From Triplophysa rosa (lineage: Eukaryota > Chordata > Actinopteri > Cypriniformes > Nemacheilidae), in NCBI RefSeq assembly GCF_024868665.1, contig NC_079898.1, forward strand, positions 14,616,358 through 14,680,357: a stretch of DNA of 64,000 nt, in the 5' to 3' direction. The translations under genes were made by a program, and so were the position numbers. Under the pieces are notes generated by a model, which made no database searches, was not told the origin of the DNA, and saw nothing but the letters and a program-made list of their open reading frames with translations. Position 1 is the first letter of the stretch, and each line of letters begins with the position of its first letter. Of this stretch, positions 39,728 through 50,700 are shown in pieces.

Positions 39728-41268
39728 GTAACTACCATGCCATGGGCATTTTGATTAATTTAGGGAGATTTTGAAGATATAATTCAGTTGTTGTATTGTA
39801 TATTTAGACAATAGATTAAATTGTTCACAAAATAAGAACGTGACCTGCTGTGCATTCATTGTTTTTGTCTTTCATGGTCAGCTCTTTTTAGGCTGACAAG
39901 TGGAAAAATCAGTTATTTGGAACATTACAGAAAAAGATTGGACTCTTGTATTTTGTACACTCAAAAACACATTAAACACAGACTGGGTGACATACACCTC
40001 TTGCATAAAACATCTTACGAACCATACAAAAACATTTAATACTTTATTCAAGTGTTGTGGTGTTGTGTATGGCCTGTGCTACTTTGAAAATATCAACACA
40101 GTTGTGTAGTGCTGACACAAAGCTGTCATATTTGACAGGAAGTGGTTTTGCTTAGACAGGAAATGACAATGGTTTCTCCATTTATTATTTCACAGTATAG
40201 AAAAAGGAGTGTTCCTCTGCATGCACAAAAATAATATATAGGAAATAGGTATTTTCTCTGTAAAGTTTCTGTGAACATGGCTAATTTGTCAGTATAGCAA
40301 ATTGTTGTTATTCAGGTCTTAACAAATTATAAATCTACAACTATTTATTTTATATATTTAATGACAAATCAAATTTATGGAAGTGGTGACATTAAATTAT
40401 GTCTCAGAGTCTCAGTTACAAAACTTACAAAAGCAGTGTTTTAAAACAACCTTCACGCTTTATATAGGCTACTGAAACATACAATGGGTTTATTGCCAAA
40501 CTCAGATATAACTCATGGTCTCATGGACTAAGGATGACTACTGTGAAAGAATGTCCTAAGCACAAAACAACAGATGTTTTACTCATATTTCATGTATAAC
40601 CACGTGATGCTATTTCTCAAGATAAAAGTCTTATGGGGAAAAACTAAACTGCACTCTCTGCACTTCCTCTCCTTTATGGGTGAAACTATGACGAAATGCC
40701 TTATCTCTAATCAAACATACTGAAACAGCAGCTTTACTAAACTTCAATTTAAAAAAATGAAAAGCAAAGTAAAGAAGCAGCCCATTCGGGGTAGTCTGAA
40801 TTCTAGTTTTTTACTTTACTTATTTAGTATTGATAGTCAAATGGTATCAGAAGAATGTCCTATACAATACTTCTGTTAAATTCAAAACTGAGTAGAACCA
40901 AGATACACAAATAGAGATACAGGGAAGCAGCGGTTTAAGATTACTGAAATATCTAAAGGAAGTGCAATAAGTTTGGGTTATGCTTTGCGGGTCAACCGCT
41001 CTTAACATATTGTACTAGTTTAACTGTCTGTTTAAAATACATTAGTTGCACAGTTCACTCCTTAAAACACATCATGTGTGTTTCTCAGCAAAAATATCTC
41101 CTAAGACATTCTTGAAGATTATGGACGTTAAATGCAATTGAGTGCTAAATATATATACGTATATACACTGTTAGACTTTTCATTGTATTTTTGCGGCAAC
41201 TCACTGGCAGCACTATTGCCAGTGACTTACTGTAAGTACCCCTCTACAGTAGCTTAGCTGTATATGTA

Positions 41269-42779
41269 CAGCTGTGGCCAAAATTTTTGAGAATTACACA
41301 AATATTAATTTTCACAAAGTCTGCTGCCTCAGTTTTTATGATGGCGAATTGCATATACTCCAGAATGTTATGAAGAGTCATCAGATGAATTTAATTTTAT
41401 TGTGAAGTCCCTCTTTGCCATGAAAATGAACTTAGTCCAAAAAAACATGTACATTCCATTTCAACCCTGCCACAAAAAGACCAGCTGACATCATATCAGT
41501 GATTCTCTGGTTAACACAGGTGAGAGTGTTGACAAGGACAAACCTGGAGATCACTCTGTAATGCTGATTGAATTAGAATAACAGACTGGAAGCTTTAAAA
41601 GGAGGGTGGTGCTGGAAATCATTGTTCTTCCTCTGTGCACCTGCAAGGAAACACGTGCAGTCATCATTGCTTTGCACAAAAAGGATTCACAGGCAAGGCT
41701 ATCGCTGCTAGTAAGATTGCACCTACATCAACCATTTATCAGATCATCAGAAACTTCAAGGAGAGAGGTTCAATTGTTGGGAAGAAGGCTTCAGGGCGCC
41801 TAAGAAAGTCCAGCAAGCGCCAGGATCGTCTTCTACAGTTGATTCAGCTGCGAGATCGGGGCACCAGCAGTGCAGAGCTTGCTCAGGAATGGCAGCAGGC
41901 AGGTGTGAGTGCATCTGCACGCACAGTGAGGCGAAGACTTCTTGAGGATGGCCTGGTGTCAAGAAGGGCAGCAAAGAAGCCACTTCTCTCTAGGAAAAAC
42001 ATCAGGGACAGACTGATATTCTGCAAAAGGTACAGGGATTGGACTGCTGAGGACTGGGGTAAAGTCATTTTCTCTGATGAATCCCCTTTCCGATTGTTTG
42101 TGGCATCCGGAAAAAAGATTGTCCGGAGAAGAAAAGGTGAGCGCTACAATCAGTCCTGTGTCATGCCAACAGTAAAGCATCCTGAGACCATTCGTGTGTG
42201 GGGTTGCTTCTCAGGCAAAATTGTGACTGAACCTACTCACCTGGCTAATAACACAGCCGTGAAAAAAGAATAGTAAAAACACATCCTCCGAGAGCAACTT
42301 CACCCAACCATCCAAGAACAGTTTGGTGATGATCAATGCTTTTTCCAGCATTATGGAGCACCTTGCCATAAGGCAAAGGTAAATTGTGGGTCCATGGCCA
42401 GGAAACTCCCCAGACCTTAATCCCATTGAGAACTTGTGGTCAATCCTCAAGAGGCGGGTGGACAAACAAAAACCTACAAATTCTGGCAAACTCCAAGCAT
42501 TGATTATGCAAGAATGGGCTGCCATCAGTGAGGATGTGGCCCAGAAGTTGATTGACAGCATGCCCGGGCGAATTGCAGAGGTCTTGAAAAAGAGGGTTCA
42601 ACACTGCAAATATTGAGTCTTTGCATAAACTTAATGTAATTGTCAATAAAAGCCTTTGACACTTATGAAATGCTTGTAATTATACTTAAGTATACCATAG
42701 TAACATCTGACAAAAACATAAAAATCACTGAAGCAGTAGACTATATTTGTGTCATTCTCAAAACTTTTGGCCACGACTG
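41269..42779 (+). mobile_element. Tc1-like DNA transposon, defective
   Basis: The element is flanked by the TA target duplication (41267-41268, 42780-42781). The left end CAGCTGTGGCCAAAATTTTT and the right end, inverted, CAGTCGTGGCCAAAAGTTTT match, continuing with GAGAAT..ACACAAATAT on both sides. A decayed transposase lies between. It sits about 100 bp inside the left end of the CACTA-like element, so it inserted later. The size of 1511 bp is near the full length for Tc1 elements. Confidence 0.9.
41610..42616 (+). pseudogene. Tc1-like transposase, inactivated
   Basis: Two frames, about 41635-42273 and 42386-42616, match Tc1 transposase. Visible pieces are the paired-type helix-turn-helix (TIYQIIRNFKERGS), the GRPR-like linker, the first catalytic Asp in IFSDESPF, WGCFSG, and the C-terminal NSPDLNPIENLWSILKRR with the final catalytic residue as Glu. 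Lesions are a frameshift near 41680, a stop after about 42270, Tyr in place of the middle catalytic Asp (codon 42352-42354, in the HYGAPCHKAK segment) and a deletion and frameshift before 42386. It cannot encode an active enzyme. Confidence 0.9.
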
Positions 42780-43888
42780 TACTTTACAGTAATATGACTT
42801 TACTGCAACTTCTTTTTACAGTATAATATCAATACTGTAATATCTTTGTACAGTATAATACTCTTACCACAATTTGGCTTCACAGTATAATAACCTTACA
42901 GTAATTATAACTTGCTAAATAGTATTGTAAAATGCATTCCTTCATAATAATTTTACAATTATTTGTATTTCATATTATTATACAATATGTGGCACTAGCA
43001 GTACAAAATCTCTATAATTAGTTTACATGAATACGGTAACATTTTTAAATTCAAAATAAGTGACATAAGTCCATGTACAACAGTAATCTTTTTTATTCAG
43101 TACATTATTATTAGTTACATCCATTAATAATGGCTTTTTTAACAATGTGATACATCAGTGCCTGATGGCAACTGATAAAATCATAACAATAAAACAGTAT
43201 CTTTAAGAATAATCAAACAATAAGTCAAAAACTGTAAATACAGCCAATATTATGGTTCAAAATCTATTATATATAACAAAACACACCAGTATAATGTTAC
43301 AGGCACAAAGCTTACAAGATCCATTCTAGGCTTGTCTCTGTTCTGGTGCTGAACTGGCACTGGTACATTGCTAGACAGATGATCTGAAGAGAAACAAAAA
43401 GAAAACGTGTGAGAAATGGTCATGGATTTTCTCTCATTTAAACTGTCATTTAAACTCATTTAAACCAAAAGCCAATGGATACATTCTTTATATGTATCAT
43501 TTCCTATAAAATAGCATATGCATTGAATTACTCACCTTTGTACCATCACCCGCATAGTGCATGCTGATACTCCAGATTAACACACGACAAAGGCATACAG
43601 ATGGATAGCTTCAAGACCTAGCCCTCAATGCTGACCATCCTGTAGGTTGCAGACATCAAAATACACCATGAAATAAAAACATCAGCTCATTTATGGCATT
43701 TAATAGAATATCACAACATACTCTCACAATATAGAATTTTTCATACCTAGCATAATAACTTGTGGTCTGTGTTGTCACCTCAGACATCTTGGTGGAGGTT
43801 GGCTGCAAATCCAAAACGTAAAGCCTTTCAGATATTGCAAGTAATTTCTATTAAAGAGAAACAGAATAAATGAAATAAAGATTTGTAC

Positions 43889-45443
43889 CTGTTCTTGAAG
43901 GCTACTTCATCAACTGAAGAATGGCAATGATGGAGACCTGGTAGGTGTACATTCCTTTTTGACAGAGCAGGTGTCATGGCTCTGCTTCATTTAGTCATGT
44001 CTTTCTTGGTCCTGTAGCAGAGCCATGGCAAAGTCTTTGGTTATGTGTGGAGAGAAACATATTATTGTCCTTTTGACAATAATATGCGTTCTCTCCAGTG
44101 TCTCGTCATTGGCCCCTCTACTCTCGTTTCCTAGTTAACTTTCCCTGAGTGTTTTATTACCCACACCTGCCCTGTGTTAATTATCCCTCGTTTGTCCTCC
44201 CTATATATACCCTCTTGTTTCTTTGTCCTGTGCTCGTGTATTACGTTGTGTTTGTGGATGTACCGTGTCGTGTGCCTTGGATCTTGTGTGCTACGTTACA
44301 CTGTGGATTACCTGTTGTGGATACCCTTGTCTTGTCTCGCATCGCTTTTCATTTAGACATTGTGTCGCTAGTTTGTTTGGTTATTTTTTGCTCCCCTGTG
44401 AGAAGTGTTTTGTTTTAATTTATGTTTTGTTATCGTATCCGTTTTTCCCCATCGTGGGTTTTTGTTTCGTTTTTGTGTTTAAATAAATGTCCTTTTTTGT
44501 TAACCCCTTCACTGCCTGCCTGCGCTTGGGTTCTCTCCACACCTCTCCGTGACAGCAGGGCTTTGATGTCTTTGTTCCATTTAAGGCTCTTCTGTTTTTG
44601 AAAACAAAACAAAAATGGGCAGAATAAAATTACTTGGTTGTAATCATATTATACGTTACACAATTTTCTTTCCCCAAAACCATACATTAAATCCAGCATA
44701 CTGCCACATAACATAGGGGTTTGTTGAGAATATTTTACCATTCTCACAACTTATGTAGTCATTATTGTGTGAGTTAATAAAGACAGGTCAACCTACTCAT
44801 GCTCAAATGTTACTCGGGGGTTCAATCTTGCGAGGACGCAGACCGGTTATTACAAATGGAACAGCAGAGTACTTGATGCCGTCACTTAACTGCAATATCA
44901 AATACATGCAGTCATAGCTCTTAATATTTATTTTAGTTTTGCTTTACATTTAAACGAAGTAAAATGACCGTTAGATATTAAAAAGGAATTATATCGCATG
45001 GTTAGCAGCTACAGAGACATCACAGCCAGCGGTGAACTTCAGAAGCACTTGCCGATGTGATGCGGCGTTGAGCGGGGTAACTTACATGAGTGCTGAGCGC
45101 CGGGTCTCCGAATTCGTCCGCGCCGATTTTTAAAAAGACGCTATCTTTATTAACCCACTGCATATTTTTAACTTAAAAAAACACTTTCTACATTTTGTGA
45201 CAAAATAACAGTGATATTATAAACTTTAGGCAGTTTTACTGCTCCACTGCTACTGCTGCGCGCGCATGTGAGGAAATATTTCTCCTCAGCAGTAGCGTTA
45301 ATATTTCATTGAAAATGTAACTAAGCAAAACTAAACGTATACAGGACTTATTAACATTTCGCTAGGTATTTTACTGAAAAACGATTTTAGCAGTTCTCAC
45401 CTTCTGTCAGCCGCCCACTCCCTCCGGTGTCGGTCGTGCTCAT
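43889..45443 (-). other. Series of exon-like segments of an unrecognised gene inside the CACTA-like element
   Basis: On the minus strand several segments have good splice signals. Unit A, 45443-45401, is ATG MSTTDTGGSGRLTE then GTGAGA. Unit B, 45157-45086, has 24 open codons including VFLKIGADEFGD, then GTAAGT. Unit C, 44889-44814, reads LSDGIKYSAVPFVITG and on to RKIEPP, then GTAACA. Unit D, 44591 leftwards, reads KSLKWNKDIKALL, is split by the solo LTR and resumes at 43966. B, C and D join in phase. A joined to B would hit a stop, so the start is unresolved. Further splice-bounded units lie at about 43745-43803, 43550-43640 and 43320-43387. I do not recognise the protein; it could be a transposon gene or a captured host gene. 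Confidence 0.35.
43972..44554 (+). mobile_element. Solo LTR with 5-bp target duplication (within CACTA-like element)
   Basis: The 583-bp unit begins TGTCATGGCTCTGC and ends CTCTCCGTGACA, with an identical GCAGG on both flanks (43967-43971, 44555-44559). In the plus orientation it has a TATA box (CTATATATACC, about 44200) and AATAAA near 44481. A short hairpin with GGAGAGAA/TTCTCTCC arms lies near 44050-44098. No internal retroelement region is present. It interrupts exon-like unit D of the minus-strand series. Confidence 0.85.
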
Positions 45444-45841
45444 GCCAGGGTTGCCAGCTCCGCGGTTTTTACACTAAACATGCTTTCGCAGTAGTAAGTT
45501 CAAATTTGGCTTCAGGCTTGCATGCTTTAGTTATCCTTTTCTGTTTCTTAAACAATTGCCAATTTAAAATGTTTCTATATGCTAAAGTTTAAGTGACACA
45601 TTTTTAATATCTTCACTGATAAAAGTCAGTCTTCAAATACAGCAACAGTACTGCTTTGTGTCATCAGTAGAATACTGTAAATTCCCAAAATACAGTGTGT
45701 CATTGTAAATTATAGTATCACGTCATAAAAATACCCACAATGCAATGCATATTACAGTAATTAACAACAAAAGATTATAATATTTTACTGGGCATTTTGT
45801 GGTAACTAACTGTAAAAAGTCTACAGCAAAGTCTAACAGTG

Positions 45842-47379
45842 TACTGTTACAGCTTCTAAAACGTTCGATATACAAGTTGCTGCCCCAGTTTCAACTGCTT
45901 GACATTATTAATCCTCTCACGCATAGAGGTCACAACAGTGGAGAGCTATTCAAAAAGCCATTTCCTGCATATGCATAGGTTTTAATGGCATAGCTCCACA
46001 TCGATCACTACAGAGGACACTAGCACATCATCCTACACACTGTCACATTCTCAGAGGTCCACCCAAGTGAAATTAAGTGGAGAATGTGTCAAGAAGCTCA
46101 AATATTGTTACAAATGACACTGTATTCATTGGTACTTTCCTCTGTATTAAGCTAATCTGGCATCATAACAGATAGCCACTGAATAAGAATGCTCTGTGCA
46201 CTGTGCTGACTTTCACAAAACTATGGCAGACCTTCCTGTGTGAGTCGACCGATGTAGCTTAAATATGAATATTAATATAAAAAATATAAACTGAACAAGC
46301 TCAACTTTGTGTATAGACCACTTTGCAAAATGTAAACAACACTGAAGCACTTCCTGTTTCATTTATTTTCTAATTTCATATATGCAATTAAAGCGGCACA
46401 CGCGGTTTCTGCCAATCTCATATTAATCTCGAGTACCTATAGAGTAGTACTGCATACTTCGTATCTTCGAAGAGTATTTAGTTTGATCACATTTTTAAAA
46501 GATAGATACAGCTGTACGATTATTTCCGAAAGCATACGGCGCGTGCGGAGGGGTAGGCTGAACTAAAGCAGGTGCGCACCCATTGCAAACAAAACACAGA
46601 CATCAGTTTCACTCACCGCATGCGGTTCATGTCCGGCATCTTTTAGCGCTGGGACGGCTCCATATATCAGTTTCAAACGATCTCCAAATCCAGCGTTATA
46701 TCCACCGTTTATATAACATTCATCACCCAAATGCAGTGAACAAACACCTGAACTTCGCGAACGTACGCTCTCTCTCCTGCACACAAGTGAAAGTGACGTC
46801 TGCGCATGCTCCTTCTCCTGCTCTCCTTGCTACCGCGTGGGCGTGCCGCGTGATTTCACGGGAGAATTGTCCAATAAGAGACTAAGAAAAATTGTTACAA
46901 AACAGTTTTATATGTTCGAAAAAAACTTTCCGAAACCTGTATGATTGCTGGGGGAGTGTATCGAGCACAGAAATACTACGTAAAACACCCAACTCATTTT
47001 TTGACAAGTTGACCATGTTAAGCATGAGAAGACAGCACGTTTAACATTGTAAAAAAGTCAGAATGCATGACACACCGTTGCACCACCCCTTTAAGCTTTA
47101 AAGTTTAATTTGAACACTTCGATTCTGTTCTACATAATATGTTAGTTGTATTTCTTTCTTAACACTTGTGTAGTGTGTAAAAACTAAACCGGAAGTGCTT
47201 CTGGACCAGTGTTGTTTAAGACTACGGAATCACGGTCTCATTCTTACCTTGAAATGCAACGGATGTTTATCCGAAATAAAACCTTAATAAGCCTCGATGA
47301 CATTTGCAGCCTTCACATTAAGACGGACCTAGAGAAACGTATCATTGTGAATAATATAAACAGAAGTCAGTTCTGTATG
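45842..47379. other. Intergenic region between the CACTA-like element and kifbp
   Basis: Mostly AT-rich. A CpG-richer block at about 46560-46850 has a CRE (GTGACGTC), an NRF1-like TGCGCATGC and an inverted CCAAT. On the minus strand a possible exon there ends ATGCG|GTGAGT at 46617. No product is recognised. It might be an upstream or non-coding first exon, or a fossil promoter. Confidence 0.4.
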
Positions 47380-47389
47380 TTTATTTATT
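47380..47389 (-). terminator. kifbp: kifbp polyadenylation signal(s)
   Basis: Two overlapping AATAAA hexamers on the minus strand lie about 340 nt past the kifbp stop. They mark a 3' UTR of about 47365-47727, which holds nothing else. Confidence 0.5.
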
Positions 47390-47727
47390 GGCTTGAAATA
47401 CATTAATAGTACATTTTTATTTCACATCAGTAAACATTTATCATATATGAAAGAACATTGCACATAAAAAAAAGAATATTCAACTTGTATATTGCACATT
47501 TAAATACATTAGTGACTGTAAATCATGCAGTTATGCCAGTGAGAGAGTGACGTGCATTAACATAAGTGAGCGAGCTCATAACAAGAGGGTCCTAATGTAT
47601 GAATGTTCATAAGCTGCATCTAACCCTGGGAAAATGAAAGTTCTGGCACGGTTTAGTATATTTTCCAGTTGTTTGTATTTATGTGAAGCACACATGTGAG
47701 TTACTAACAGCCCATGTTAATCTGATG

Positions 47728-50700
47728 TTAGGTGGAGGTGACTATTTTGGATTGAATTCTGTTGATCTTCAGAGGCAGCAGCGAGACCATCTCTTCACTC
47801 AACTCTAGCTCGGTTTCTACTGCCTTTCTGGATTCTGGGTTTTCCTCACAGTATTGTACTACAAATTTGTAAGATTCTAAAGAAAGGGTGAGATTTTCCA
47901 ATTGAGTGGGGAGATGACTGGAGATGAGCTTGGACTGTAGCCTGGCGATACGGAACCTGGCCACCAGCGCTGGTCTCAGCACGTCATCCTCAAGCTTTTC
48001 TGGAAATTTGCCTTCTGGTGAGCGGATGGAGTCAAGAAACATCTGATAATACTTCATCGAAGAGGAACACAAGTGGTTAAACTTTTTAATGGTGTGCACA
48101 TCGAGCTGATCCAGCCTCTCGGCCACAGCCAACTTCAAGTCCATCATCTCATAGTAGGTTTCTGCAAGCTCAAACTGAAGCTGCCGACAGATAAGCAAAT
48201 AATACTGAGCATTCAAATCCTTGCAGATCGGCTCCATCATGTCAACCCGACGCTTGTGCATCTTACAACGCCGTTCCAAATCCTGTTCGAAGAAGGCTAG
48301 GACCTTGAAGAGAGCGCTGTGGTCCTGCAAGATCTCAATGTGATCCGTCACATGACCATCCATTGCAAAATACTCCTTGGCCTGGGCTACGTAGCTCTGA
48401 CCCACCAGGAAGATGGCACGGGCTTCATCAAAGTCCAAAGGAAACACACTGCTTACTTTCTCTTCCAGGCTGCAAATGGAGTCGAACGTATCGCTTGAAC
48501 CAAAAAGTATGGCACTCTTTCGTCCCTTCTCTTTGTCATCCTCTTCATTCCGATGTGCTCTCTTCAGTTCATCCTGCCGATCTAAGTCTAGCTCGCCGAT
48601 ATTATCCTGTGCAGCAATAGAAAGTAGTCAGGCAAGACAAAACAGAAAGCTCTCAGAATGTAAAAAATGCACGAAAAACCTGAATACATCCCAAATAACA
48701 AGGACTACCTCAAGAAGCTTTTTAGCATCTTGTAGAAGATTGAGGCAATATTTGATCCAGCATCTGGCAATTTCGGCACGCTTCTGAAGCAGCTCTTCAC
48801 GTCTTTCACTTTCAGCCTCACCTTTGGGGAGATTCATTAGAACGTATTTAATACACACCTACAGTATGTTATGTACAACATAACATACATACTGCTAAAA
48901 TGCTGAAAGAGATAAGTCATGCAAAAACACAAATTAAAAAGGCAAATGAATTAAAATAACCAAGTGAACATTTAGGATTTTTACAATTACCACATCATTC
49001 TATTCTGTTTATATTAAAACAGCCCAATGCTTCTTATAAAAAGTGTTTGTTTCCTGTCCACTGTTTAGCAAATATCTTATAAACATTCTAATGCAGACTA
49101 TTTAGCATCCTTGTACTGCAACAAGAGTGTATTCAGGATGCTTACAAATTGAGGATCTGGTGCAATGACATACAACTGACAAGCATGACAACATACTGAA
49201 TCGCATAGTGTCACAACTAGAGACAGATAGTGTCAAGGGCCATTATTATTTCAACACATTACTGTTACAGTTTCACTGTATGTATGACTACCACAACGCG
49301 TGAAATACGTAAAATAAGGGACTTTTCATTCATCATTCACACAGCAATGGAAACTGAGGGAAGTACCATTATTTCATCCTACAATATCTATGTTTAAACG
49401 GATACATATACAGTATACTGTAACTCAAAACGCACTTTCTTTAGCAGCTGCCTCTGAGGGGATTTCTCCAGCAAGGGTGGCAATGATGCTAGCAGCAGCC
49501 AAACAATGACGAGCCTCCATGAAACATGTCTGCGATATCAAAGACAGAGATATACAGTCAGAAACTTTAATATTAAGAACAATCATTGATAGTTAAATGC
49601 ACGGGTTAAAGATGATAGAACACACAGAAAAAATTGACATGGGGTTGATTACAAACTGCATGGACCAAATAACACTGTACATTACAATAATTGTACCTTG
49701 GTGATGTAGTATTGTGACAATGTAGCTGCATTAATGGCCCACTCAAGTGGCACAAACTGCTTGTACTCCAGCTGTCTCTGTAGTGTAGTATGACAGTACT
49801 GTCCAGCTCTTTCATACTGCTGTAGATTCTTGTACACTTGAGCCAGGTAATAAAGCGTGTGAGTATAAGCCATTTCAAATCTGTTGGAAGATACAGGGAG
49901 AAGAGTTTTCTTGTTCTGTAAATGGTATCATTTACATTTAGTCATTTAGCAGACGCTTTTATCCAAAGCGACTTACAAAGTAGGGGAAAACAATAGAAGC
50001 AATTTGTGCAACAAAAGAACAACAACGCATAGGTGCAGTAAAACTGGTCTCAGTTAGCCTACTACAGTATACGAAGCTAAGAATTTTTTTTTTGAGGGGG
50101 GGTAGGAAAGTAGAAAAGAAGTAGAAGACTGTACTAATGGGTCAGATGTTGACGGAAGAGATGTGTTTATAGCAGATTCCTAAAGACAACTACAGAATCT
50201 GCTGATCTTGTGGCAAGAGGGAGATCGTTCCAGAGTCGAGGAACACATCCGGAGAAAGTGCGGGAGTGATTTTTTCCCTTTGTGGGACGGCACCACAAGA
50301 CGTTGTTCGATTGCGGATCGGGCGGGACCATAGGTTTGAAATAGCGAGTGAAGATAAAGGGGTGCCAACCAGTGGTGGTTTTGTAGGCCAAGAGCAGAGA
50401 TTTGAATTGGATGAGAGCGACTATAGGGAGCCAGTGCAACCTAACGAAGAGAGGAGTATCACAATAACATTTTATACAAGATGAGCTATAAAGATATTAC
50501 CTTCTTGTCTTCTCTTGTTGTGATAATTCTTCACCTTCTGGAACAAAAAAATCTTCAAGATCCATTGGTGGTTGACCATCCTAAAAAACGTCCAAAACAT
50601 CATCATTACATCCAAGAATGTACTACGCTTAGTGTGAGCTCTTGTTGAGGGCAAAATGGTAAATGTTCACTCATTTGTAAGCTGCTTTGGATATAAGCTT

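Larger units (their letters stand above)
38227..41165. other. srgn upstream region
   Basis: This block is AT-rich and contains a MITE (38965-39180) and a solo LTR (39458-39727). From 39733 to 41165 I see no gene; short open frames there have no family or splice support. Confidence 0.5.
41166..45841. mobile_element. CACTA (EnSpm)-like element carrying nested insertions
   Basis: The left end CACTGTTAGACTTT (41166) and the right end AAAGTCTAACAGTG (ending 45841) are exact inverted copies. TA lies on both outer flanks (41164-41165, 45842-45843). Many short TACAGTA/TACTGTA motifs cluster near both ends (about 41220-41260, 42780-42930, 45650-45830), like the subterminal repeats of CACTA transposons. 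Inside are a Tc1-like element (41269-42779), a solo LTR (43972-44554) and minus-strand exon-like segments (43889-45443). No recognisable CACTA transposase was seen. The class is inferred from termini only. Confidence 0.6.

Noticed and set aside
44149..44486. Plus-strand open frames rich in Cys, Val and Leu
   Set aside because: They lie wholly inside the solo LTR at 43972-44554 and reflect its T/G-rich composition. No retroviral gene is present.
43972..44554. Possible complete LTR retrotransposon
   Set aside because: Identical GCAGG flanks hug a single LTR and no gag-pol sequence is adjacent, so it is a solo LTR.
47209..47406. Plus-strand 65-codon open frame next to an ACCGGAAGTG motif
   Set aside because: It overlaps the kifbp 3' end, shows no domain or splice support and ends in AT-rich DNA. 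It is likely chance.
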